DNA of 64,000 bases from Manihot esculenta. Lineage: Eukaryota; Streptophyta; Magnoliopsida; Malpighiales; Euphorbiaceae. The DNA is taken from positions 684,389 through 748,388 of the forward strand of contig NC_035174.2 in the NCBI RefSeq assembly GCF_001659605.2, in the 5' to 3' direction. Each line of letters opens with the position of its first letter. The stretch's first letter is position 1. The translations under genes and the position numbers were made by a program. Below, piece after piece: positions 35,851 through 48,447 of this stretch. Under the pieces are notes generated by a model. It was not told the DNA's origin, did no database searches, and saw nothing but the letters and a program-made list of their open reading frames with translations.

Positions 35851-38039
35851 ATTAATTAAAATATATAAGGATTGATATTCGAATAGTTAAAATTAATTTT
35901 TGATAAATTTAAATATTAATATTAATATTATAAATCAAATTCACATTAGCTAATTTTGGTTGAGTTTACACCCCCACATCATCCATTCCATAAACATAAA
36001 AATTCATAGTTGCTTTTACATATGCTTAAAAATACTTAAAATTTTACAACATCTTTTATATTACATCCTTTTTTTATGTTGTAGAATTATTAAAATATTT
36101 TTAAAATTAAATAAATTTTATTGTTTTAATAAATACTCAACAGAAATATTTTATAATTAATAAAAAAAAATATATGAGATGGATAAGGATTGAATTGGAG
36201 GTTGATGTTTTACCTATATTTGACTTTGTTGTTGCTCAAGAGCAGGCTGGCTCTTGAATAATATTAAAAACTTTTGTAGTACTTATTAGTTACTTACACC
36301 ATCCTTTGCCCTGGGTTTCACAACTGCACAAAAATTTTGGCAAACTTTTTCAATTAAAAAATATAAATTTGTTTTATATAAAAAATAATGGTTCTTACAT
36401 TAGCTCATTTTTTAATAAAAATATTATTAAGTAAATAATGTCACATTACCTGATTTTCACAACAATATTATTAAATAAATAATCATCACGTCAGCTATTT
36501 TTTACGTTTATATTATTAAAATTATATTTCAATCAATAAATTATTTATTTATTTATTTAATAGTATTTTGTTATTACAGTAGAAATATATTTTGAAATAA
36601 AAAAGACTTAATTTATTTAGTTATTAAGCTAATAAAACACTATTTTCATTAGAATTTTGAAATTTATAAATATTAAATACTGAATTATATATACTATTTT
36701 CATTATTTAAAATTTATTTATCCAAATCAATAACACTAATTAGTAGTTTTAATTTTAATAAAAATTTATCTAAAATATTTTTTTATATTATTAATATTAA
36801 ATATTTTAAAAACTATAAATGATATACATGAAAAATTAAAAATTAATATTACCTCTAAATTTTAAAATTAAAAAATTGTATATAATGACGGTCGTTATGG
36901 AAATATTTTAAAATTTCAAAATTAATGATTTAATAAACTATTTTATTAAATATAAAATATAAATAATACTTCATATATTTTATATTTTATATTTTTAATT
37001 GTTTTAAAATATTTTTTACTTTCCTTTCTCCTTTCTGAACTATGATAAACGAACTATTATATCTGTAATTAATTTTATTTTATTTTAATATAATATTTTA
37101 TGAATTCTTTATATTTTTAAAATGAGTATTTAAATTATTTAATAAAATTTAATATTTTATTTTATAATAAAAATATTGTATGATTAAAAAATTAATGATT
37201 TAATAGACTATATTCTATAGAATTTAGGAATTTATAAACACTAAATGGTGAATTCTATATATTTCAGAGTTTCAAAATTAATGATTTAATAGACTATATT
37301 ATTATATTATGCAGGAAACCTAAATAATATTAATTATAAGAATTGGAATTTAAACAGGATTTATAAGTAAAATACAAAATTGTTTATAAAAATAGAAATA
37401 TAATTAGTATTATTGGACACCATGTAGAAAAACAGAGTATCATTTAAGTAATTAATAAAACAAAAAAACCTACTATGAATGGGTTTCTTGATCCTAAAGA
37501 GTGATTTTGAATATTCTATGAATTCATTACGAGCTAGTTTTTGAAATTAGCGTTGGGTGGACCATATACAAAAAATAAAGTTAATAATATTATCATAGAG
37601 ATTATTATAAAAAAATAATTAAACTATTAAATATTTAATGTTAGTGAAATGAAACATTTTATGTTATAAAATAATGAAACTTAGTTAAAAAGATGTTATC
37701 TCTGAGTGATTTAATTCTAAAAATCACACTGAACTAAATCAACAAGTTCAAAAAAATTTGCAAAAAGTTTATCATTTATGAAAATGAAATTGAAACAACA
37801 TTAGATAAACAAAAATAAAATCTAATAATTTTGTAATATTTGAAACTCTTATTACTATATTTATTACAAACTTTTATTTTTTAAGTTTTCAATTTATGTG
37901 TTATCAAACTAGATTTTTCATGTTATATATACATACATAATAAAAATTCAATTTGCTGAAATTAAATATAATTTATAAAATATTTCTAGACATTATTAAT
38001 CATAAAATAAAAAATGCTATAATTAATAAAATTTTATAA
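35851..38039. other. AT-rich intergenic DNA, no gene seen
   Basis: The stretch is low-complexity A/T with no coding frame beyond chance length and no recognised repeat family. A short less AT-rich patch at about 36175-36330 has no recognisable content. Confidence 0.6.
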
Positions 38040-38048
38040 TAAAAATTT
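38040..38048 (+). repeat. Left target duplication of the Pack-MULE
   Basis: The 9 bases TAAAAATTT recur exactly at 38994-39002. Confidence 0.85.
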
Positions 38049-38392
38049 GGATAAACTGTAATTTAGTCCCTCTGATTTAGTGAAATGCAACCTTTCGTCC
38101 CTCTGTTTTAAAAAATATTCAATTTAGTCACTGTGATTTTTAAAAACTATGCCATTGGTCCCTCCCGTTAGATTTTCAGTTAAATCACCGTTAATTTTAA
38201 TTAAAAGACTAAAATACCCATAACAGTTTCTTCACTCCTGACCTCACCTGCTTCCTCCCAAATGGTCACTTCGGCATTCAGGTCCACCACCAAGCGAACC
38301 CCATTGCTAAATCCTCTTTTTCCAATCGATTGTTTTCTGCTTGTGTTTTTAATTCTCCACGTGTATATCCAATGTACTTTGGGATATTGCAG

Positions 38393-38482
38393 AAGAGCTA
38401 TGTCGTGGAGGAGAGCGACGAGGAAATTGAGGATAAGGAAGGTCCACAAGCAGAGCCTGAAGAGGAAGAAGAGGAGATGGTG
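38393..38482 (+). pseudogene. Captured acidic exon, HIP-like (HSC70-interacting protein)
   Basis: The frame reads KSYVVEESDEEIE followed by a Glu-rich run ending EEEEEEM. This resembles the acidic linker after the N-terminal domain of plant HSC70-interacting (HIP/TPR) proteins, which has VVEESD followed by Glu runs. Alone the similarity would be weak, but the next piece comes from the same protein family in the same order and strand. Confidence 0.6.
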
Positions 38483-38560
38483 ATAGTTTTCTTAGCTTGG
38501 GATTGGTGTGTGCTTGCTTGTTTTGATTGTTTAGTTTTGGGTGTACATGATATTTTACAG

Positions 38561-38628
38561 CTACTGTTTACGTCAAAATGAAGAAACCCAATGCTGCCAT
38601 TCGAGATGCCAATGCTGCTCTTGAGATT
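38561..38628 (+). pseudogene. Captured TPR exon, HIP-like
   Basis: Directly after an intron-end-like TATTTTACAG, the frame reads TVYVKMKKPNAAIRDANAAL then EI, which is the well-conserved TPR stretch of HIP proteins (KKPNAAIRDANAALEI). The exon stops matching after EI, and the frame runs to a stop at 38667. The retained intron end shows that the capture was from genomic DNA, not from mRNA. Confidence 0.75.
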
Positions 38629-38675
38629 GTTGCTTTCATTAGCTTATTTGCACAGCTGCTTGCATGAAATCAAAC

Positions 38676-38818
38676 ACAGAAGAAGGAGGAGGAGGAGGAT
38701 AAGAAGAAGAAGAAGAAGAAGGAGATCGGAAAAGAGAAGAAGAAAAAGAAGAAAGAAGAAGAAGAAGGAGGAGGAGATCGGGAAGGAGAAGAATAAGAAG
38801 AAGAGGAAGAAGAGAGAA
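38676..38818 (+). repeat. Purine-only GAA/GGA-rich tract
   Basis: The tract is almost wholly A and G on the plus strand (GAAGAAGAAG, GGAGGAGG) inside the Pack-MULE. It may derive from the Lys/Glu-rich coding part of the captured gene or from microsatellite growth. Confidence 0.75.
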
Positions 38819-38993
38819 TGGGTATTTTAGTCTTTTTAACTAAAACTAATGGTGATTTAACTGAAAATCTAACGGGAGGGACTAATGACATAGTTTTTAA
38901 AAATCACCGTAACTAAAAATTGAAGGTTTTTTAAAACAGAGGGACGAAATGTTACATTTCACTAAACTAGAGGGACTAAATTGCAGTTTACCC

Positions 38994-39002
38994 TAAAAAT
39001 TT
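38994..39002 (+). repeat. Right target duplication of the Pack-MULE
   Basis: TAAAAATTT, matching 38040-38048. Confidence 0.85.
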
Positions 39003-39600
39003 AAAATATAACTACTAAATTATATTATTAAAATAACTTAATAAAAAAATACGCAATACATAAAAAAATATAGTTTTTTTTTTTTTAATCACGTACATTG
39101 AAAGCCCAGTAACTTGCAGTACCGAGTGTAGTATAAGTCATCTTAGTTTTAAGCAGGGATGAATTAGCAGTATTGAATTTAAATAGAAAAAATTCATTGT
39201 ATTAAATTAATTTAAAATTTTTATTTAATTATTTATTTATTTATTTTGATTTAATTTTTAATTTTTTAATTATTTTAATTTAATTTTAATTAAAAAAATA
39301 AAAAAATTAAACCGAATTAAATAATAATAATAATATATTATTTTTGATAATATAGAAAAATTAAATTATAAGTAAGATTGAAATATTTTAATTAAATTTT
39401 AAAACATTAAAAATAAAATTTAAAAAATAAAGAGTCTATTAAAATATTAAGTCGATTAAACTAAATGGAATCAAATTAATTTGATTTAAATTAAATTCCG
39501 TTTAAAATTCATTTGATTTTTATAAATATTAAAATTTTAATTTTTGATTTATTTGATTTGATTTTAAATCAAATCAATTGAATATTTACACCTAAATCTA
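39003..39600. other. AT-rich intergenic DNA, no gene seen
   Basis: Low-complexity A/T with short repeats of ATTTGATTT type. I see no coding frame. Confidence 0.6.
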
Positions 39601-40190
39601 AATTTATAGCCTAAAAAATATCCATCCCCAGTCGAAGGATAGGGCGCACCATTTCACTTAGTCCTCAACCAAATACAACCAATAATTATCACTTTGCTGA
39701 AAAGAAAGAACAATGCATTGAGAGAGCCCATTAATATAGAGTCTCCAATCAAAGAATTGCTGTACACCACTCTACTTTCATCATCAATCACGCATCCAAA
39801 AAATTATCACTTTACCGCAAAGAAAAAATAATGTATTAAGAGTGTTCATTGATACAAAGAAAGATAATAATATAAATTAAATAAAATACAATAGTAAGAT
39901 TCATCCCTTTTCGATTGAGGCGCACTATTTCACTTTTATCGTCAATCAAGTATCACCAATAATTATCATTTTGCCAAAAAAAGAATAATGCATCGAGAAA
40001 GTCTATCAATATAGAGTCTTCGATCGTAGAATTGCGATACACCATTCTATTTTCTTTATCAATCAAGCATCTCTAACAATTATAGCTTTAACGAAAAAAA
40101 AAAACAGAAAGAATACATCAAGAGTGCTAATCGATAGAAATATAAATTATACTTATCAAAGAAAATATAATAGTAAGACTACAAATAGCA
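39601..40190 (+). repeat. Two degenerate copies of a roughly 275-bp repeat with internal subunits
   Basis: Four related segments begin with CRCACYA/ACACCA and run through AATTATC-CTTT-GC-AAAGAA to ATGCATTGAGAG. They start at 39645, 39763, 39921 and 40038. Spacings alternate 118, 158, 117 bp, so the higher-order period is about 275 bp. No function is evident. Confidence 0.7.
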
Positions 40191-40936
40191 AAAATTATTA
40201 GCAAAAATTATTAATATTTTTGTGTCTATAATAATTATGAATATGTCTGAAGAAACTTTACTAAAATTGGACACTGAAATATTATCCATCCATGTCCTTT
40301 AAAAACCATCGGAAGCAGTAAAATTAAAAAAAAAAAAAAATGGATTTTAAACCATAGAAATTACTCTCACACAAAACACTCGCAAACAAACGAAAACGGA
40401 AATCAAAACAAAAAAATAAATCAACAAATTGGCAGCGGCGCCATCCGTAACCGACGATGGCTGTCTCTTCCAGCATCGAGAGGAAATATCGCACTTCGAG
40501 AGCCCTAATTTATGTTGCTAATCGAAGCAATACGTACATTCATTGGAAATGCAATTCGTTACTGTAATGCGAAGCTCATTCGCTCTCAGAGCCCTTCCCT
40601 ACCTTATATATTTTAAATTATTTTTGAGCCAAATAAAAATAATATATAATTTAAAATAAGGAAAATGAAGAGCCAGAAAATGTGGACTGAAATTTGAAAG
40701 CATTAAATGCGACCATTTACTTGGGTGCCTTCCTTTCTTGAATTCTCCTCCCCAACTTCATCCACATCCCATAAATATATGTATTTTTTTTTTAATTAAT
40801 GAAATGAAATCAATACCCACAAGCAATTTTAAATTTCATCTTAACTACTGATTATATTAATTAATTACATTACATGTCTGTAATTATACTTCTATAACGT
40901 ACCATCTCCCTCCCTCCCTCACCTCCCTCTCTTGTA

Positions 40937-40950
40937 TCTATATATATAGA
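40937..40950 (+). promoter_or_regulatory. TATA box of the CFL1-like gene
   Basis: TCTATATATATAGA lies about 90 bp before the ATG and is followed by a pyrimidine-rich leader (TCTCTATCTCTGATCTCTCTC, 40990-41030), a common layout of plant core promoters. Confidence 0.6.
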
Positions 40951-41035
40951 CGCACGCACGCATCTCCATTTAGTCCTCACAAACTTCATCTTTCTCTATC
41001 TCTGATCTCTCTCTAAACTCTCTCCTCTGCTGTAT

Positions 41036-42534
41036 ATGGCAGCTGATGTGAGCTCTCTACTTAGGATTCTGTCTGGTTACAAGGATGATCGGACGGTTGC
41101 TAATGAAATTGTTGCTGGAAAATCAACGGCTCTGATTACCAGGGATTTGCTTGGTGGTGGTGTCGAGGCTTCTGCAAAGGATGAGCCTCAAGAGTTGGAC
41201 CTTGACTTGCGAGTGCCTACTGGCTGGGAAAAGCGCCTCGACTTGAAGGTATTTTCCTTTTCTTTCGTAATAGATGTTTGTCTCCTCAGAAAATATGAAG
41301 AAATTAAGGCTTTTTTTCTCCTTTTTTTTGTTTTCAATGATTGTGATATTATGTTTGAATTTTCAAATCCTTTTTTTTTCAACTGAAATTTGAAGTCTAT
41401 GAAATTACTTTTCCTTTTTCTGTAGAGATTTATTTATTGCTTTAGCATATTTAATTTTATTAAAAATTCGATTCTTTGCTTTGCTCAATCATCTGTTTGG
41501 TTGATGAGAAACTGGAAGAAAGTAAATGAAACAGTCATATCAATTGATTCTCATCCTATTGGGATTGGCGACACCTTTTGTTTTTCAGGGAAGACAAAAA
41601 GCCACACCCAAATGGGAAGAGCTTAAAATGCAAAAAAAAAAAAAAAAAAAAAAAAATTCAAATTTGTCTTCGGTTCATAATTTATTGACTTGATTTTTCC
41701 AGCAGCCAAACAGTTTATAATTTATTTAGAGTAGTTGGTTATTGAAGTGAAAAAGGAAATTGTTTAAAAGCTATACAATTACAGTATTAATGGTAATAGA
41801 TGTCAGTGGGATTGGTATTTTGGTATTCCCCCCTTTCATTTAATAGTGTTCTTCAATGCTCTGAAGTTAGAAATGCCTCCAACTTATTCATTACGTTGAC
41901 TATTAATAATTACTTCTAAATTCCTTAATCCCTTCTGTTTCTGATAATTTGAAGAATACTAATTTCCCTTTTTTAATTACTGCAGTCAGGAAAGGTTTAT
42001 TTACAGAGATGCAATTCATCAAATTCAGTCTCACCTTCACCTTCACCTTCATCATCATCAGATCTCAGGCAACAAACCAATCAAACAGTGGCAAAGCTTC
42101 AAGATTTGAACTTCCCACCATCACCTTCCAAGATGAAACTAAATCTTTTTGATGAAAGCGACTTAGAACTAAAGTTAGTCTCATCATTATCAATAGCAAA
42201 AACTACTTCATCATCACCGACAACCAAATATCAAAGCGTGTGCACTCTAGATAAAGTGAAGTATGCACTTGAAAGAGCAGAGAAAGGACCAATGAAGAAG
42301 AGATCAACACTGTGGAAATCACCACTATCACCATCGTATTCATCATCATCATCTTCCATTCGAGAAGAGGAAAATGAAGAGAACCCAGTATCTGAACCGG
42401 TAGCAGCAGGCTGCCCGGGCTGCTTGTCTTATGTGTTGATATTGAAAAACAATCCAAAATGTCCCAGGTGCAATTCGGTTGTTCCAGTTCCAACGGTAAA
42501 GAAGCCTAGGCTTGATCTCAACATTTCAATTTGA
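41036..42534 (+). CDS. CFL1: CFL1-like WW-domain protein with EAR-type repression motifs
   Basis: Two exons, 41036-41248 and 41986-42534, with a phase-0 GT-AG intron, give a 253-aa protein. Residues about 59-80 form a WW-like domain (PTGWEKRLDLK joined across the intron to SGKVYLQRCN); the second Trp of a typical WW domain is not present. A Ser/Pro-rich linker follows, then LELKL and a terminal LDLNI, both LxLxL EAR-type motifs, and a CPGC...CPRC pair at about 215-235 that could bind zinc. This architecture is that of the plant CURLY FLAG LEAF 1 family, in which a CFL1 protein restrains the HD-ZIP IV factor HDG1 in cuticle formation. The family call comes from motif layout; the symbol is by similarity. 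It would act in the nucleus. The start is the first ATG after the TATA box and CT-rich leader. Confidence 0.83.
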
Positions 42535-45113
42535 GATTTGATGTTTCGTGATTTTGTAAATGATAGGTGGAATTTAGTGGCTCAGAGAATAGCACCGTAG
42601 GCAAAGAATTAGAAATTACTGTTATTTTTTTTTTAATGTCTTTCATTCGCCTGGCAGATAGTAAATTTATGCATTTTAGACATCAATTCTCTTCCGCTTT
42701 TACATATTTGATCTACTGTTTTAATAAACAGAGGGTTTTGACTGGTATTAAGAGTTTTAATTAAGTGTTAGTGTGCCCTTCCTATAAGGTTTCTGCCATC
42801 ATAAGTAACATGGAGGAATTAAATAATTCAGGTCAAGATATGTGAGTATGGGCAAGTGTTGGAGCATTAATAATATTAACTCACAAGGAGGTGAGCAATC
42901 ACTTGCATTTCTCTTTTGATAAGGTGTATAAAGTAAGCCCGGCAAATAAATAAATGGTTTAAGTGTATATTTATATTTTAATATTTTTAATTTTAATTAT
43001 AACCTAATTAATAATAAAAGTTTTTAAAAAACTCGATTTATTAAATTTATAATTTTAAAATTATATTTAAAAGTAATTTACTTTTAAAATTTAGACATTT
43101 AAAAATAATAATTTTTTTAAAATTAAAGTGTTTAAAAATAATATTTTTGTTAATTTAAATGTTTATTATTTTATAATTGAAATTGAGATATCTTATAAAT
43201 AAAAATATTAAAATATAAAAGTGCATGTATATATTAAATATTATTTTTAAAAATAAGCAGAAGGAATGGGGCGAAAAAGTAAAAAAGAGAAGCGTTTGGG
43301 TGTGGAGTGAAGGCCACCAAGGGAAAGGTATTAATAAGAGATGGTGACTTACATCCATGAACTTTAACTGCTGGAAATTTTTAGCCATCTTTACATAGGC
43401 AGGCAGGCATGTATTCTCTCCACTGACTATTTGGTAGCTCATAAAAGTGGAGTGATGTCAAAAAAGAAAAAGTTTCCAAGATAAATGTTGTTAAACTCCA
43501 TTGAGCTTCACTAGTTTATGTAATGATGAGCTTTATTGTTGGTGCATGGGGGTAATTAAAGGACCAATTCATTAATAATACCTAACTCACATTAAATGAG
43601 AATTTAATTATTTCATCCTCTTAAATTTGCCCACCTACCTTCTTATATACCTTTAATGCTTATTTCCTTAACCATTTCATATATACCCATTTCTCCGAAT
43701 CAACTTCTTCTATAAAAATCTATTACAGGCAAATTTTGATTCACTAAATGCATTTTTTTTAAAATTGATATATTTCACATAAAAATGTGTTAGACATCTA
43801 AATTTATAAAAATTATGAAAATTAAATACATATTAATCAAATCTGTATTATAAATCTTATTAATTATATTATAATTTTTTATAAAATGACAAAATTATCA
43901 TCTCTTTTATGTATTCTCATTTTCTTTCTCACAAATTAGCAAAATTTAAAGTTAATTTTATTATTTTTTGAAAAAAAATAGAGCACAATATGTAAGATTT
44001 AGAGTATGGCTAATATCAAATAAGACAATTTTTAGCCTTTTTTTTTATTATAATTATTGGTGACATTAAATTTATAATTTTATAAATTAATGTATAAATT
44101 AGAGGGACATAGTTGGGAAGTATATACATTATCCATTCATTACTCGACATTCCTCTGTAACTTCTTTCGCAGGAAACAAAATTTGAGCCTTTACATTAAT
44201 TATTATTCTACTTCAGTTACTGGATGATTTGCATACTTAGGTCTAATTAATTAATCACTGTGATACTAATTAATTTTAATTCAATGATATTTATAATCTT
44301 AATAATTTTTAAGTTTTGAGTTTGAAATCTAACAGATATAAATAATAAATATTAATTATTATTGTTATAATTAAAATTTAATTTATTGTGCAAACAGATA
44401 TTACTAAATACTCTTTTTTTTTATAAAAATAAATTTATAATCATTTTTACATGAATTAATAAACGTAAATAATATAATTAAAAATCGTCTTTCCTACTCT
44501 ATTACAGCGTCCCACAAATATACGTTTATTTTCAATTTTTATATCATTGTCAAATTATATATTGCTTTCCTTTTTTTAAGGTGATAACTTATTTATTAGC
44601 TTTTAATATACTTATTTTTAATATGTATTTAAAAATAAAATTCATTAAATTTAATAATAATTTAATAGTAAAATAATACGACTATATAATATATGAATAA
44701 AGTTGATGTAATTATTATTTTAAATACATTAATTGTATTTCTTAATCGATATGAAAAATAACTACATATCTCTCTGTGAGATTCAGGAGTACCTTTCATT
44801 TAAATTACTTCATTACTAAATTATTATTGAAACTAAATATAAATTAGTTTTATAATGCATATAAATAAATGTAAGAAAATAAATAAATTACTATTTTGAA
44901 AGTAATTTAAAAAAATAATAATAAAATTGAGTGAAATTTTAGAAAGAAATTAAACTAAATATGAGTGGAAGTATGAAATGACGTAGTTAAAATTAAGTCA
45001 AAACTCAAAAATAAACTAAACTAAATATGAGTAACTGTATTAAATAACATAATTAATTTATACAGTATATAAATATGTTTAAATTATAAAAATTAAAAAA
45101 AAAAAAAGCATGG
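42535..45113. other. Intergenic DNA after the CFL1-like gene, no gene seen
   Basis: The first 230 bases are probable 3' UTR (AATAAA at about 42722). The rest is AT-rich without a credible coding frame. Confidence 0.55.
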
Positions 45114-45684
45114 AAGAGATCTCGTGGTGCTTAGATGAAAGACTCATGGTAAGCTACCAGTGGCGATTTGCATACCTCTTTTCGGCGCTTTTTTATTGGT
45201 GTCTTTGCATACCTCTTTTATTGGTGGCCTTGATGACAGAGTTTTGATGCGATCATGGTGTCGCTTCTTTGTCATCGGCTTTTAGATTTCGATTTGCATG
45301 CGTGTTTTCTTCAACCGCGACTCTCTCTTCTCTTCCGAATGGCTTGTTTTCTCTTAGGTGTTGGTTTAATTGGCTTTTACATGTTTCAGGTATTTGGTAT
45401 GGCTCTGCTAATTTTAAGGAAGCTATCTTTATTTTTCAGATTATTGAAGGGAGGGCCGGAGAAGAAGTTCTGGATGTGCGGCGTTTATCTCTGTTCATGA
45501 CGGGTTTGGTATGCGGGTTATAATATTTAAAACGGATCTAGTGTTTCTACGGTAAGCTTATGTGGTTTTTTCCTTTATAGTCAATGGACTTAGTTTATGA
45601 TTCATTGAAATATTTGAATATTTCTTGTACGTTGCGTTTGGACTTTTATAATAAAATTTATTTTTGAAAAAAAAAAAAAAAAAA
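45114..45684 (+). mobile_element. Poly(A)-tailed retroposon-like sequence
   Basis: A block of ordinary base composition in AT-rich surroundings ends with ATAATAAAATTTATTTTTG and then 18 A. That layout suggests a reverse-transcribed RNA or a 5'-truncated LINE. A short internal duplication (TTTGCATACCTCTTTT) is visible near 45168-45220. I could not find a clear target duplication, and no protein is recognisable. Confidence 0.4.
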
Positions 45685-45699
45685 GAGAGTTGAAAGTCT

Positions 45700-48270
45700 G
45701 AATTAGAATCAGCACTCATAAATTAAAAAACAAAAGAAAAAGAAAGTTTTGAATGAATTGAAAACAGCATTTACCTAAAAAAATAAGAAACTTGGAAATA
45801 AAAGAAATAGTTTAGTGGAAGTATAAAGGTCAAAAAGAGAGCAAATTCATTTGTATACCTAACACTAACATACATTAAATGCTAATTATGTTGTCTTTAA
45901 AGTTGCTTACCTACCCTTCATTATTATTTAACGTCAATTTCAAACTTTTTTACTTATGCTAATTAATTAGCACTGGTGTGACATTACAACCAACATTAAA
46001 ACCATTATCTTAACGTTCTAACTACACTTACACTTTTTCATTTAAGCTGTGATTTGACATGATTCATACTTGTTTAGTAATGAAATTAAGATAAACAACC
46101 AACTTCATCTTTAAACTTTATTTACATACAAAAGAAAATCTATTAATCACCTGTCTAATTATTTCACCTCAAATTAATTTTGTTTTCTTATTTTCTCATT
46201 TTTCAATTTTTTAAGTGTGGAATTAGATTTCCTTTATGGATATTATTTTATATATTTATGTGAACGTTTGCTTTAATGTCAAATTGTTAATTAATTTTAT
46301 CAAATAATTCATTATCTCCCAAAAGGTAACAACAATTATGATGAAAAGCTATACTAAACAATGTAAAGGCAGCATCAAAATAATTAAGTAATCATACATA
46401 ATATTTTAATATATTTATAAGATTATAGTATTTTTATATAAATATCATTAATTGTAAATTGTATATGACGGTTTGTTGATTGAATGATATTTTATTATTA
46501 AAAATTAATTTTTTGAGTCTTTGAGCAAATGACCAACCCCCTCTCTCTCTTTTCATTGTCTAAAAAATAAATAATTTGATTCCTTTTAGTGTATAGATAT
46601 TTTTTTTAAGGTACCAACCGTTTTTATTAATGACAGTTGAAGGTCGTTTGTACTATGATTTATCAATGCAATGAAAACCTATTGTCATATGACAAAAAGG
46701 AAATTCATTGGCATCTATTTATTTTAATTTTAATTATAATCTTATTTAATATGTATTTTGTAATATATTAATAATACAATTTATAAAAAATGAAAAAACA
46801 ATAGTAGAAGGCTTTATTCCTTTTTTGTATTTTTAAATTTTAATGGAGGCTTCTTAATTACTAACCATTAATTGAATCACTGCCCTTTAGTACTTTTGTT
46901 GAACCCTCTGTTTTATACATACAGTTCTATGCCTCTGATATATTGAATTTTATGATAAAAATGTTTTCTTAATGTTTGTTTGAGCTATTGTTGAAAAAAT
47001 AATTTAAATGTTTAATTTATTTTAAATATTTAATAATTAAAAATATATCAAATTTTTATTAATATTTAGAAAATATATTTTAAATTTTTTTATTAAACTT
47101 GCATCAAATAAATAAAATCATAATATAAAAAGCAAGTACTATGTATATTTAATAAATCAATAGGAAACGGGACCTCATAATTGAATTCAATATAATTCAA
47201 TGTGAAGTTAAAAGAAATAATTAATGTGTGTGATTGTTATGAAATGCGTAATAAAAGTATAAGATAAGCTTAGTTTGGGTAGAGAAATAGATATGACGCG
47301 GTGGATTTGTCACAATCAACTATTAAAATTAGGTCAACCGTGCTATTGCATTCATTATATTTATTATTACATATTGAAGATTATGTGATGTATATCAAAG
47401 AAATGGAAAGGGCTGTTGGCGTAAATCAACCGTCCTTTTTTTTTTTTTAATCCTTTTTTTGTTTTACTTTAGGTGAAGTGAAATTCAATATAAATAAATT
47501 TAAATTTAATTTGTTTAAAAGATAAATTAAATTAATCCAAATAAAAAATAATTTAAGTTATTAATTCATTATAAATATAAAAAATTATTTGTTTAAAAAA
47601 ATAAACAAATTGAGCTAATAAACTAATACTATACCTCAAATGATTCGCAAACAATTCCAGTATGATATTATTACCTTATCATATATTATAGTCTAGATTT
47701 GGCCACTGTATTATTTGATATTATTTAGTATTAAAAAATTAAAAAATTATAAATCTCTCAATATCACCAATGAAATAAATAACTATAACTACAAGGTCAA
47801 AACTATTTTTAAATAAGTTACACCCAACTAATCCTTTACAATAAATGCATTATTTTTCTTCATTTAATTTGGAATTTTATTAAATTTATGAATAATAATA
47901 CTCAAATAAAAGTTTACCTAATATAGGAAATAACTACTGAAAATAATTGTCTACTTTAGCTAGGAAAAAATATCTCTGAATTCTACTAAAATTATGAGCC
48001 ATGAATATAACAAATTTAATAGTTATTTACAAAAAAAAAAAAAATCAAACTAACTTGACTTCATGTCAAATTTATAAAATTAAAATCAAATTATAATCAA
48101 ACTAATCCAAGTTTATATAATACGTTATGGTTTACAATTAACCATTACAAAATTATTCTTGTAACCTGTTCACCACTTCTGTAAAATTATGTGCACCTTT
48201 GAAACTTGTTAACGAGTTTATTGATTTAAAAAATTTATCTTTTAATAAAAAAAATATTGACCAGTAACTT
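45700..48270. other. AT-rich intergenic DNA, no gene seen
   Basis: No frame of note and no recognised repeat; the promoter region of NOC3 starts at the end of this stretch. Confidence 0.55.
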
Positions 48271-48295
48271 GTGAAATTGGGCTCTTGTCGAGTGA

Positions 48296-48311
48296 GGCCC
48301 AACCAGGCCCA
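48296..48311 (+). promoter_or_regulatory. Twin GGCCCA (site II type) motifs upstream of NOC3
   Basis: GGCCCA occurs at 48296-48301 and 48306-48311, ten bases apart. TGGGCC/GGCCCA elements bind TCP factors and are common in plant growth and ribosome genes. Confidence 0.6.
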
Positions 48312-48357
48312 TAGTAGAAGTGTATTATCTCTTACGACTAATCATATAGCAGTGTCT

Positions 48358-48366
48358 AAAACCCTA
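48358..48366 (+). promoter_or_regulatory. Telo-box upstream of NOC3
   Basis: AAACCCTAA lies 82 bases before the ATG. Telo-boxes together with site II motifs mark plant ribosomal and translation genes. Confidence 0.65.
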
Positions 48367-48447
48367 AGCCCCAGCTCTGGTCGGACTGTTGCATCTTCCT
48401 GTATCTGCGTTCGGCGTCTCTTTTTCTTTGTTGGATCAAAACGAAAA

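Larger units (their letters stand above)
38049..38993. mobile_element. Pack-MULE with terminal inverted repeats and captured gene pieces
   Basis: Terminal inverted repeats of about 175 bp (GGATAAACTG at the left, reverse complement GGGTAAACTG at the right) run through the AATTTAGTCCCTCT motif to CTAAAATACCCAT. A 9-bp target duplication TAAAAATTT flanks the 945-bp element. Both traits fit a non-autonomous Mutator-like element. The interior is not repeat-like: it contains at least two exon-like pieces (38393-38482 and 38561-38628), so it looks like a Pack-MULE. No transposase is present. Confidence 0.85.

Noticed and set aside
38591..38830. Arg/Lys-rich open frame
   Set aside because: It is a reading of the purine-only GAA/GGA tract in the Pack-MULE; any frame there stays open.
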